From Symbiodinium sp. CCMP2592 (Eukaryota; Sar; Dinophyceae; Suessiales; Symbiodiniaceae): a stretch of 64,000 nucleotides of DNA. A model generated the notes under the pieces. The model saw only the letters and a program-made list of their open reading frames with translations. It had not been told where the DNA came from and ran no database searches. A program made the position numbers and the translations under genes. Shown here piece by piece: positions 34,043-43,320 of this stretch; the stretch's first letter is position 1; each line of letters begins with the position of its first letter. The stretch lies in NCBI GenBank assembly GCA_905221615.1, contig CAJNDT010005813.1, positions 476,968 to 540,967 on the forward strand, read 5' to 3'.

Positions 34043-34732
34043 ATGGAGGAGGAAGAGCAGGCGTATGACTACCAAGTGTTCAAGGACCACCCTGAGCAGG
34101 ACCGCATGGTCAAGGCAATGGACTATGACGACCGAATGGAAGTGAATGAAGATGGTGAATGGTCCATGGCGCTTTTCTACATGTGCCGTGCCAAGTGTGG
34201 CGACGGCAAGACATGCGGCCTCTACCGGGCAGGGAAGCTTTGGGACAAGCAAGGGTCCCGGTGGTATTGCCGGCAGCACAAACCCAACTGGGAAAAGTAC
34301 TACCCGGACATCCCCTTCCCCGCTGAGTTGGGTTGTGGCGCACGGTTCGTCCCTTGGAAGAGGGGAGAATCTATGGTGCTGGAGGTCAAGAAGAACAAGA
34401 CGGCGTGGTATGAGGGGCTCAACAACATGAGCCCGCAGCAACTTTACGACCTTGTGCCGGTCATTGTCCCGAAGGTCTACGCCATTGAAGGATGCCCGCA
34501 GATTGGGCGCTTCCCTGTTGACGAACACATCAACAAAAAAGAGCCGAAGCTCACTACTGCAGGCTGGTGGCGCCTCGCCCGCTACATCAGCGAGAAGGAC
34601 GGCAACCTAAACACGATCCTGGATCTCTGCGACAAGCACGACCCCGGAGGCAAACGAAGCCAGGCATCGACCACGGGGTCCAGTGCCGCTAGCGGCAGTG
34701 AGCGAGACTCCTCGCCAAACTCCGGAAAGTAG
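34043..34732 (+). CDS. Hypothetical protein with Cys-rich motif; frame ends at a hairpin element
   Basis: A 229-residue frame from ATG at 34043; the frame is open further upstream to 33995, so an upstream exon is possible. Residues about 48-80 carry CRAKCGDGKTC and WYCRQH, a likely zinc-binding cluster. A middle region (QQLYDLVPVIVPKVYAIEG) and WWRLARYISEKDGNL look folded. The tail is Ser-rich and ends SPNSGK. The apparent stop TAG (34730-34732) belongs to GTAGGCTGAG of a hairpin element, so this may be an exon end rather than a true stop. The family is not recognised. Confidence 0.6.
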   Translation: MEEEEQAYDYQVFKDHPEQDRMVKAMDYDDRMEVNEDGEWSMALFYMCRAKCGDGKTCGLYRAGKLWDKQGSRWYCRQHKPNWEKYYPDIPFPAELGCGARFVPWKRGESMVLEVKKNKTAWYEGLNNMSPQQLYDLVPVIVPKVYAIEGCPQIGRFPVDEHINKKEPKLTTAGWWRLARYISEKDGNLNTILDLCDKHDPGGKRSQASTTGSSAASGSERDSSPNSGK

Positions 34733-35330
34733 GCTGAGGGGTTCAGAGCCTCGCTCTTTGCCTCAGCCGAAATCCAAGGAGAGTAAGCTGAGGGGTTCAG
34801 AGCCTCGCTCTTGTCTCAGCCGAAATCCAAGGACAGGAGTATTTCGGCGGAGTTGGCGTTTTTTGCAGGCTGTTTTAAAGCCAGAGTTCTGGAGAGTAGG
34901 CTGAGAGGATCGGAGCCTCGCTCTTGTCTCAGCCCAAATCCATGAACTCTACAAGTCACAGCCTGCCGCTTCGCTTGGCTGTCGAGGCTGCCCACTGTAA
35001 GAGCGAATCATAAAAGCCATCTCAGAGTCCTCCGTAGGATCAGAGCCTCGGCTGCCAACAGCGACTCACAGTAAGAGCAAGAGTTCTGGAGAGTAAGCTG
35101 AAAGGATCGGAGCATCCTTGGCGTTCTTCTGGTTGGCTCTTTAGACTTTAACTGACTTTTAAGGGTTTCTATATGAGCTATAATATATAAGGAGGCTAAA
35201 AGTTTAACTTTTAGGAGGGGTTCAGAAGTCCGCCAAGCCTCGCTCTTGTCTCGGCTTAAATCCATGTGCTTTCTGAGTTCTGGAGATTAGGCGGAGAGGT
35301 TCGGAGCCTCGCTCTTGTCTCGGCCGAAAT
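34729..35330 (+). repeat. Hairpin-element cluster 2
   Basis: Copies start near 34729, 34784, 34896, 35091 (truncated) and 35284, with a 5'-truncated piece at about 35236. The first two have GGCTGAG paired with CTCAGCC, a compensated version of the GGCCGAG/CTCGGCC stem. The interval between them contains the frequent flank AGAGTTCTGGAGA. Confidence 0.9.
35146..35237 (+). repeat. ~90-bp dispersed repeat, copy 2
   Basis: Second copy of the repeat at 33931-34020 (TTTAGGAGGGGTTCAGAAGT, then CCGCCAA). Here it is followed by a truncated hairpin element instead of a gene. Confidence 0.85.
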
Positions 35331-35681
35331 CCATCCAACTCCCAATTAATCTAGCACAGACTCACCACAGATTCTGATTCGAGCAGTTTGAATGGTGCAA
35401 AACACGTGCCCTTGCCATTATTCTTGTGCTATTGCGCGTCTGCATGCCAAGTAGCTGTGAAGTTTGCAGCTGAAGTTCAAGTAAAACCGGACGTCGTTTG
35501 CTACGACCTGTCATGCTTGTCACATTGTATGCCCCGCACTTGGCCAGGATGCGCAGAGTCCGAGGCGGTCTTACAGGACCAGCAGAACCGGCATTCATTC
35601 GGGTTAGGTCCAGGGGATTATTTTAAGGTTGAGGCCGTAATGGTATTGGATTGGCAGGGGGTCTGTCTGACTGACTAGTAG

Positions 35682-35757
35682 TCTAGTAGTAGTAGTAGTA
35701 GTAGTAGTAGCAGTAGAGTAGTAGTAGAGCAGTAGTAGTAGTAGTAGTAGTAGCAGT
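35682..35757. repeat. (AGT)n microsatellite
   Basis: Runs of AGT with AGC and GAG interruptions. Confidence 0.9.
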
Positions 35758-35759
35758 TA

Positions 35760-36254
35760 CGGCTCCCAGGCACCCGGATAAAGCTTTGGCTGAAATCCAA
35801 GGATCCCCCGTGTCACAGCCTGTTGACTGCCTTGCTTGAGGAATCAGAAGCGAAGTCCAAGCGAACCAGTTCCAACTGTCCCATCCCTCGGCGAGCCGGG
35901 GCCTTGTGGCACAGTGTTGCCATGTAAGGCTGCTGTGTGTGGTTTTGGATTCAAATTTCCAGCTTGACTTCAGGACAGCACCCTTCCAGCAACTTCGTGT
36001 GTCATCCCTGAACGACAAGCCGGAGCCTTGTGGCACTGACTGTCTGACCGCCTTCTGCATTCCAGGGAGTCTTTGAGTATTCTCTGACTGCTTTGCTGCA
36101 GGAAGCCAGCCCCCGTCGCACGACTTCCCAGTGTGACAGCTCTCTCGGAGTCGGGGCCTCATTATAATGTAGCCTGCCATTTGCTGTCCATTAGTAGCGC
36201 TCCAACTTCAAGGTTGAAGCTTTTTAAATTTTGTCATAATACATTGTCGCGTGC
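35760..36254. other. No gene recognised
   Basis: About 500 bp between the (AGT)n tract and the inverted hairpin element, with no convincing reading frame. Confidence 0.4.
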
Positions 36255-36256
36255 TT

Positions 36257-36294
36257 TTGGCGGAGACAAGAGCGAGGCTCCGAACCTCTCCGCC
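36257..36294 (-). repeat. Hairpin element in reverse orientation, fully compensated stem
   Basis: Read on the minus strand this is GGCGGAGAGGTTCGG...CTTGTCTCCGCC. The C-to-G change in the left arm is matched by G-to-C in the right arm. It is the only clearly inverted copy I found. Confidence 0.9.
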
Positions 36295-36298
36295 TAAA

Positions 36299-39108
36299 AG
36301 GTTACGATTAGGGTTAAGTTAGGGTTTAGGCTTAATACCTACAACTGCCGGGTCTCCGGTGCTTATTAACCCTAAACCCAAAAACTGCCGGTACGGCGCC
36401 TAAACCCTAAAACTGCCGGCACGGCGCCTAAACCCCAAAACTGCCGGTACGGCGCCTAAACCCTAAAACTGCCGGTACGGCGCCTAAACCCTAAACTGCC
36501 GGTACGGCGCCTAAACCCTAAACTGCCGGTACGGCGCCGGTACGGCGCTTAAACCCTAAACTGCCGGTACGGCGCCTAAACCCTAACCCTAAACCCTAAA
36601 ACTGCCGGGTCTCCGGTTAACCCTATAAACCTTAAACTAAACCCTACAACTGCCGGTACATCGCCTAATACTAAACCCTAAACCCTAAACCCCAAAAGTG
36701 CCGGCACGGCGCCTAAACCCTAAAACTGCCGGTACGGCGCCTAAACCCTAAACTGCCGGTACGGCGCTTAAACCCTAAACTGCCGGTACGGCGCCTAAAC
36801 CCTAACCCTAAACCCTAAAACTGCCGAGTCTCCGGTGCATAATCAGCCTTTAACCCTATAAATTTTTAAACCTTAAACTAAACCCTACAACTGCCGGTAC
36901 ATCGCCTAATACTAAACCCTAAACCCTAAACCCCAAAAGTGCCGGTACGGCGCCTAAACCCTAAAACTGCCGGTACGGCGCCTAAACCCTAAACTGCCGG
37001 TACGGCGCTTAAACCCTAAACTGCCGGTACGGCGCCTAAACCCTAACCCTAAACCCTAAAACTGCCGGGTCTCCGGTGCATAATAATAATCAACCTTTAA
37101 CCCTAAACCTGAAACTAAACCCTACAACTGCCGCTACATCGCCTAATACTAAATCTAAACCCTAAACCCCAAAAGTGCCGGTACGGCGCCTAAACCCTAA
37201 AACTGCCGGTACGGCGCCTAAACCCTAAACTGCCGGTACGGCGCCTAAACCCTAAACTGCCGGTACGGCGCCGGTACGGCGCTTAAACCCTAAACTGCCG
37301 GTACGGCGCCTAAACCCTAACCCTAAACCCTAAAACTGCCGGGTCTCCGGTTAACCCTATAAACCTTAAACTAAACCCTACAACTGCCGGTACATCGCCT
37401 AATACTAACCCTAAACCCTAAACCCCAAAAGTGCCGGTACGGCGCCTAAACCCTAAAACTGCCGGTACGGCGCCTAAACCCTAAACTGCCGGTACGGCGC
37501 TTAAACCCTAAAGTGCCGGTACGGCGCCTAAACCCTAACCCTAAACCCTAAAACTGCCGAGTCTCCGGTGCATAATCAGCCTTTAACCCTATAAATTTTT
37601 AAACCTTAAACTAAACCCTACAACTGCCGGTACATCGCCTAATACTAAACCCTAAACCCTAAACCCCAAAAGTGCCGGTACGGCGCCTAAACCCTAAAAC
37701 TGCCGGTACGGCGCCTAAACCCTAAACTGCCGGTACGGCGCTTAAACCCTAAACTGCCGGTACGGCGCCTAAACCCTAACCCTAAACCCTAAAACTGCCG
37801 GGTCTCCGGTGCATAATAATAATCAACCTTTAACCCTAAACCTGAAACTAAACCCTACAACTGCCGGTACATCGCCTAATACTAAATCTAAACCCTAAAC
37901 CCCAAAAGTGCCGGTACGGCGCCTAAACCCTAAAACTGCCGGTACGGCGCCTAAACCCTAAACTGCCGGTACGGCGCCTAAACCCTAAACTGCCGGTACG
38001 GCGCCGGTACGGCGCTTAAACCCTAAACTGCCGGTACGGCGCCTAAACCCTAACCCTAAACCCTAAAACTGCCGGGTCTCCGGTTAACCCTATAAACCTT
38101 AAACTAAACCCTACAACTGCCGGTACATCGCCTAATACTAAACCTTAACCCTAAACCCCAAAAGTGCCGGTACGGCGCCTAAACCCTAAAACTGCCGGTA
38201 CGGCGCCTAAACCCTAAACTGCCGGTACGGCGCTTAAACCCTAAACTGCCGGTACGGCGCCTAAACCCTAACCCTAAACCCTAAAACTGCCGGGTCTCCG
38301 GTGCATAATAATAATCAACCTTTAACCCTAAACCTGAAACTAAACCCTACAACTGCCGGTACATCGCCTAATACTAAACCCTAAACGCCAAAAGTGCCGG
38401 TACGGCGCCTAAACCCTAAAACTGCCGGTACGGCGCCTAAACCCTAAACTGCCGGTACGGCGCTTAAACCCTAAACTGCCGGTACGGCGCTTCAACCCTA
38501 AACCCTAAAACTGCCGGGTGTCGGTGCTTAAACCTTAATACCATAACTCATAAACCTTACAACTACCGTTACATGGCCTAATACTAATCTTAAACCCTAA
38601 CCCTTTTAAACCTTAAAACTGCCGGTACGGCGCCTAAACCCTAAAACTGCCGGCACGGCGCCTAAACCCTAAACTGCCGGTACGGCGCCTAAACCCTAAA
38701 ACTGCCGGTACGGCGCTTAAACCCTAAACTGCCGGTACGGCGCCTAAACCCTAACCCTAAACCCTAAAACTGCCGGGTTTACGGTGCAAGGACCTTTAAC
38801 CTTAAACCTTAAATAAAACCCTACAGCTGCCGGTACATCGCCTAATACTAAACCCTAACCCTAAACCCTAAAAGTGCCGGTACGGCGCCTAAACCCTAAA
38901 ACTGCCGGTACGGCGCCTAAACCCTAAACTGCCGGTACGGCGCCTAAACCCTAAAACTGCCGGTACGGCGCTTAAACCCTAAACTGCCGGTACGGCGCCT
39001 AAACCCTAAAACTGCCGGTACGGCGCCTAAACCCTAAGCCTAAACCCTAAAACTGCCGGGTTTATGGCGCCTAAACCTTAAACTAAACCCCTAAAACTGT
39101 CGGTTGTC
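36299..39108 (+). repeat. Interstitial telomere-motif satellite with higher-order structure
   Basis: About 2.8 kb made of CCTAAACCCTAAA heptamer blocks alternating with CTGCCGGTACGGCG. The marker CTACAACTGCC occurs at 36643, 36885, 37122, 37378, 37618, 37855, 38111 and 38347, giving spacings of 242, 237, 256, 240, 237, 256 and 236 bp. This is a three-part higher-order unit of about 734 bp. The left edge (about 36304-36332) carries the opposite-strand motif TTAGGGTTTAGG. Confidence 0.95.
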
Positions 39109-39131
39109 CCTCTGCAGCTGTCGAGCTTCTC

Positions 39132-39647
39132 ATGCTACAAACTGGCCTTCCCTACAATAGCTTTGTCATGGTCAAGTGTGAGCAAGCATTCATCAAGAAG
39201 GAGCTGCAGATGGTTTCGACGATCAAGCAGAGGCCGCGGCGTCAGCAACAGATCATAAAGAAGGAGATCATTGAGTCGGAGCCTGAGGAGGACTCTGATG
39301 CCGACTCCAAAGTCATGTCAAAGATCAAGCGCAAGGAAAAGCAACGGGACTACGAGAAGAACAGACAAAGTCGCATAAAGCCCCTAGGAAGGAATTTCAT
39401 AATAATAAGCCACTTAGGAGAGACTAAGAGTTTTCAATGAATTTTATCAGACACCATGCAACTCAGGACGGCAACCATCAGGTGCTTAGAGCTCGACAGC
39501 CAGCTGAAGGAGATGACTTTGGACAGGGACTTCGCTCTCCATCAAATCAACATCCTTCGCCAAAACCTGAAAGCCGCTGAGTCTAAAATAACGGCCTTGC
39601 AGCTGATGCTGCCTCTGGTGGAGTTCGAAGGTGAGCTGCGGGAGTGA
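39132..39647 (+). CDS. Hypothetical basic, coiled-coil protein, two exons
   Basis: Starts at ATG 39132, just after the satellite. Exon 1 (39132-39369) contains an acidic stretch (ESEPEEDSDADS) and a basic stretch (KIKRKEKQRDYEKNRQ). An 81-bp GT-AG intron (39370-39450) joins it in frame to exon 2 (39451-39647), giving 144 residues. Exon 2 is a clear amphipathic coiled coil (LELDSQLKEM, then ALHQINILRQNLKAAE). A basic region before a coiled coil recalls bZIP organisation, but the conserved bZIP Asn/Arg spacing is not met, so I do not name it. Alternatively it is part of a larger coiled-coil protein. Confidence 0.5.
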
Positions 39648-39778
39648 GGCTTTCAATCACTGTACAGAAGGACCAGTCACTGTTGGTGAGTGCTAGGGGT
39701 TACCAGACCGTTCCTGTTTTTTGCCATGCCTTGTAAGGGGACGAGGTGTGCAATAACTTGTAAAGGATGTGAGACTTT

Positions 39779-40075
39779 CATCTCGGCCGAAATCCATGGA
39801 TTCTTTCAGAGTTCTGGAGAGTAAGCTGAGAGGATCGGAGCCTCGCTCTTGTCTCGGCCGAAATCCATGGATTCTTTAAGAGTTCTGAGAGTAGACTGAG
39901 AGGATCGGAGCCTCGCTCTTGTCTCGGCCGAAATCCACGGATTCTGTGCGAAAGTAGGCCCAGAGGTTCAGAGCCTCGCTCTTGTCTCGGCCGAAAGCCC
40001 AGGTGTTTGAGCCAGAGTTCTGGGGAGTAGGCGGAGAGGATCGGAGCCTCGCTCTTGTCTCGCCAGAGATCTCGG
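39779..40075 (+). repeat. Hairpin-element cluster 3
   Basis: A 5'-truncated piece at 39779, then copies starting near 39819, 39888, 39953 and 40027, separated by short AGAGTTCTGG-type spacers. The last copy ends 20-25 bp before the ATG of the next gene. Confidence 0.9.
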
Positions 40076-40097
40076 CCCAAACTTCGTAGGTCAAAAC

Positions 40098-40392
40098 ATG
40101 GAGCGCACGCCGCTACCAAAGAAAAGACGTTTGGATGCCCCAAATCCAGCAGAACCTGTGGCGAAACGACGTAAAGGAGATCCACCTGAAACCCGGGATG
40201 TGATGGAGGACTTGCCGGGTGTCTTTCTCCGAGTCCTGACCCTGGCAGATGATGTGGCGAGGCGTATTTTTGGATCGCATGAACTTTCAGCCTGCGCTCC
40301 ATGACCACCCTATGGACGATGCAGAGACAGTCGCCCCTGAACCTGGCGAGGAAATCAACGACCCTGTAGACGAGAACCTTTATGCCACATAG
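40098..40392 (+). CDS. Small hypothetical protein with bipartite nuclear-localisation-like signal; frame change inside
   Basis: The ATG at 40098 opens a 68-codon frame with KKRR and, 13 residues later, KRRK, a classic bipartite nuclear localisation pattern. The middle (VFLRVLTLADDVARRIFGS) is helical. This frame stops at 40304. A second, overlapping frame, shifted by one base, starts at ATG 40279 and runs 37 codons (acidic, DPVDENLYAT) to TAG 40390-40392. They may be one gene with an unrecognised junction or a frameshift near 40275. The family is unknown. Confidence 0.4.
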
Positions 40393-40393
40393 T

Positions 40394-40455
40394 AACATTG
40401 AAGTCCGGATAGTAGGCCGAGAGGTTCGGAGCCTCGCTCTTAGTCTCGGCCTCAA
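40394..40455 (+). repeat. Hairpin element, variant subfamily (CTCTTAGTCTCGGCCT)
   Basis: The flank TTGAAGTCCGGATA is followed by GTAGGCCGAGAGGTTCGG and CTCTTAGTCTCGGCCT. The same flank and loop variant recurs at 62420-62481, so the flank moves with the hairpin. Confidence 0.9.
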
Positions 40456-40701
40456 TCCTGTCAGACTCAGTACTGATCGGGATCTGTGATAGCTTTGATC
40501 GTGGCTTGCGAAAAAAGTGAGGATGAGTTGAGTGAGATTCAGATAATAATTTAATGCGTCTTACTTTGATTTGGCAGACAAAGCGCTTTAAGTCACATGC
40601 AATCACTTGCCAATTTCAATGCCCGTTGCAGTCTGTCAGTGACGTCACTTCCTCTATAGCTAACACTGTAGTGAGGTCAGTTCGTTTCTTTCGTATTTGT
40701 A

Positions 40702-40983
40702 ATGAAAGTTGATCCATGGCGGACCTGGTTGGCCATGCAGCCATTGCTGCATCCGGAGCACGAGGAGACGACGAGTAAGAACTGTGACAAGAAGAAGCAC
40801 GGTGGCACGAAGAAGAAAGACAACCAGAAGAAGGCCGTCATGAAGAAGGACACTCCCTCAGCGGCGGACATTGCAGCGGCAGAGAAGGCTGCAGCGGCTT
40901 GGTTGGCTCGGCGGTCGGCGAAGTCGGTGTCAAAGAAGGCTGCAGCTGCATGGTTGGCTCAGCGAAAGGCAAAGTCCGAGTAG
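40702..40983 (+). CDS. Small Lys/Ala-rich basic protein
   Basis: A 93-residue frame from ATG at 40702. After MKVDPWRTWLAMQPLLHPEH comes a Lys-rich linker (KKKHGGTKKKDNQKK) and two copies of KAAAAWLAxRxAKS. The composition suggests nucleic-acid binding, possibly a histone-tail-like or nuclear protein. No family is recognised. The ORF is complete (ATG to TAG) with no hairpin element at its end. Confidence 0.5.
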   Translation: MKVDPWRTWLAMQPLLHPEHEETTSKNCDKKKHGGTKKKDNQKKAVMKKDTPSAADIAAAEKAAAAWLARRSAKSVSKKAAAAWLAQRKAKSE

Positions 40984-41132
40984 ATCGTAGATCAGATCCG
41001 TAGCATCAGACTCAGATTCATGGTTACCATGGTCCAGAAAAATTTGGTGTGCCCCATTGCTGCATGCGTTTCGTCTGACTGTCACGGTTATTATCCTGAT
41101 GCCGCCCAGTTCCCCTGCAGCAGCGTCGCAGT

Positions 41133-41290
41133 CACTGGATCTGAAGAGGCTGGCTGGCGCTTGTCTTCCGCCCGTATCTAAGAACAAGACATTGCGTCCT
41201 CCAGGCATGACGAAAAAAAGAACAAGCCGGCTGTCGTCCCTGAGGCTGGAAAGTAGGTGCATGACGCAGGATTTGATTATTATTCATTGA
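41133..41290 (+). CDS. Possible exon, unknown product
   Basis: After a CCCTGCAG acceptor the frame reads SLDLKRLAGACLPPVSKNKT and PPGMTKKRTSRLSSLRLES. It resembles coding sequence but is not linked to a specific gene. It contains GGAAAGTAGGTGC near 41252, similar to the exon ends that precede hairpin elements. Confidence 0.25.
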
Positions 41291-41942
41291 TCATTGTCAT
41301 GTTTGATTTGTTTCATGCTGAACGGCCCGTCAGGCTCCGGGCCAGGATGGTCCCGGAGATGTTAGTTTTTATCATCTTCATTACGAGCCTCAACAACCCT
41401 TGCCGAAGTTTGGCGAGCTGGTTTATAGGGTGAGTGCCTCGGGGGGCATTCATAAAAGCGTGGCCGTGGGTTCTTGGACTCCCTACTTTGGCCCCGCTCC
41501 ACGGCCAATGCCGCTGAACCTGAAGATGGTGTCTGTGGCGGCAACAATGATGGATTATTGATTGTATCATTCCATAATTCATGCAAAGTATGTTGAGGAC
41601 ACAGTTTTTAAACCTTCCCAGGTGCCGCCGAAGCATCAGCCCAGATCGTGCAAGACCAAAGTGGCCTTGCTAAAGCGGCCCCACATATTCCAGACATGGG
41701 GTACTATACGTTGCGGCCCCGGGTAGTAAAGTCTTGTCATTGTCACGTCATTTGGTCTTGATGCTCAGAGCACTGATTATAAAGTTTCAATCTGACCGCC
41801 GACTGTCCTCAGGATGCTTTGGTGCCACAATCCGAGCAAACCCGAAGTATCTGAGTGTCAGAGCCAAACAGGACGACGAGTGCCCGTAAAGTTTCTTTGC
41901 TGCATTTAATTTTTAAGATCGCATCAAATTTAATTACGTCAC

Positions 41943-42085
41943 AGCACCAGCAGGACTTTGCGACGCAAATTTACTACTCGGAGTCTTTCCAGAAGGCACG
42001 CAAGCTCCGAAAAGTAGTTGATCCTGGCAAGTATGTCAACCCGCACGTCGCGGAGTACATCTGTGGCACCTTGGTTGCAGACTGA
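41943..42085 (+). CDS. Possible upstream exon of the methyltransferase gene
   Basis: After a CAG near 41942 the frame reads HQQDFATQIYYSESFQKARK and LRKVVDPGKYVNPHVAEYIC, which is convincingly coding. It lies about 260 bp before the first certain methyltransferase exon on the same strand. I cannot show that it is spliced to it. Confidence 0.4.
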
Positions 42086-42346
42086 CTGTTGAGGGAATGG
42101 ACGTTGAAGTCTCATTGTATTCTCCTGCCTCTTCGGGGGGCCTTCAGTTCGCAGTCTGTGTCCAGGCTTGCCGCTCGGGTGGACCAAGCCCGTTGCGGGC
42201 TGTGCACGATCGGTCGCCTTCGACACCTTGTTTGCGAGGCCTTGCGAAACAGACAAGAAGGCCAGATCTAATTTGGTCTTCGTGCACTACTAAACTCAGA
42301 CTAGACTCAGACTCTGTTTCATTGCTCACGACATGCATTGTTTCAG

Positions 42347-42831
42347 ACGCTATGGCCGGTCATCAGCTTGTTTTCGGGCGTGCTCGGTTTGGACCTGGCG
42401 CTCTCCGGACTGTGCCGCTCGATCGCGTACGCTGGAAGCTGAGATTCAAGCTGCAGTTACTGTTAAGTGTGCAATGTGACAGCCGTTTGATTGCTGTCGC
42501 GCGATGAGACCGCCGTCTGAGGTGGAATCCAACTCGTATTGCCAGGATGTGATTCGGGCAAGAATTGCGGATGGCATGGCCTGGGACGGCCCAGTTTACT
42601 CCGATGTCAGATTGTTTCATGCAACGGACATGAGCGGCGCTTCTGGTCTGATCGGGGGCTTCCCGTGCCAGGTTGGCATTGGGGCGTGTCGTGCAGTCAT
42701 GCGTGCATGAGACATTCATTGGCTTAGGGCAAGGGACCCGTTGCTCAGGGGGTGAGCCGGGCCGGCTCCAGAACTGGGCTCAGCCACAAGGAGACCTGTC
42801 TGTTGGCGGAGATATGGAGAATATTCGACAG
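42347..42831 (+). CDS. C5-cytosine DNA methyltransferase, N-terminal exons (motifs I-IV)
   Basis: DNA C5-methyltransferases transfer a methyl group from S-adenosylmethionine to cytosine. Three exons join in frame. Exon 42347-42430 has the AdoMet motif I (VISLFSGVLGLDLALSGL) and ends SIAY. A 91-bp GC-AG intron leads to exon 42522-42671 (VESNSYCQDVI ... GLIGGFPCQ), where GFPCQ is motif IV with the catalytic Cys at 42666-42668. A 77-bp GT-AG intron leads to exon 42749-42831 (GVSRAGSRTGL ... AEIWRIFD). The remaining motifs VI, VIII and X are found only at 48214-48899, so the gene is split by about 5.4 kb. The start codon is not identified. The compact design resembles the methyltransferases reported in dinoflagellate retroelements (recall). 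Confidence 0.75.
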
Positions 42832-43320
42832 CAGTCCTTCGCTCCTCTGCTGAATTGACAAGTCTAAGTCTAAGTTCTTTTCATTTAATTTCCAAGCTCC
42901 GGCACCCGAAGCTCCATGCGCCGCTGCAGCCAGTAATAAGTGACCTTAAACATGACGTTTGAGTTGTTGTGCTGCTTTCAAATTTCCTGTGACTGCCTTG
43001 CAGCGTTGTTTTGCCGAGAATAATTCCACGTGGTGTTTGTTCACTCCGAGAACTGTTGGCATTGTTGTTGCGGAACCCTGATAATCAATGCAAATCCAAT
43101 GATGATGAGGACAGTCTCAGTGACAAGAATGTTGAGCATTGCAGGCCTAGCCTAGTAATACTGGCCTGGGGCGTGTCCATGTTTCCAGCAAGTGCTGCTC
43201 AGCACGCTGTGAATTTGCCGGCACAGCGGGTGGAAATGGCACTGGAGGACCTGCTGATGGCCTAATCTGTGTGGATGGCTGTACTTTTCATATGTGGCTG
43301 CCATTGATAGACGGCTGCAA

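Noticed and set aside
36299..39108. A true chromosome end (telomere)
   Set aside because: Unique sequence and genes continue on both sides, and the heptamers are interrupted by CTGCCGGTACGGCG spacers.
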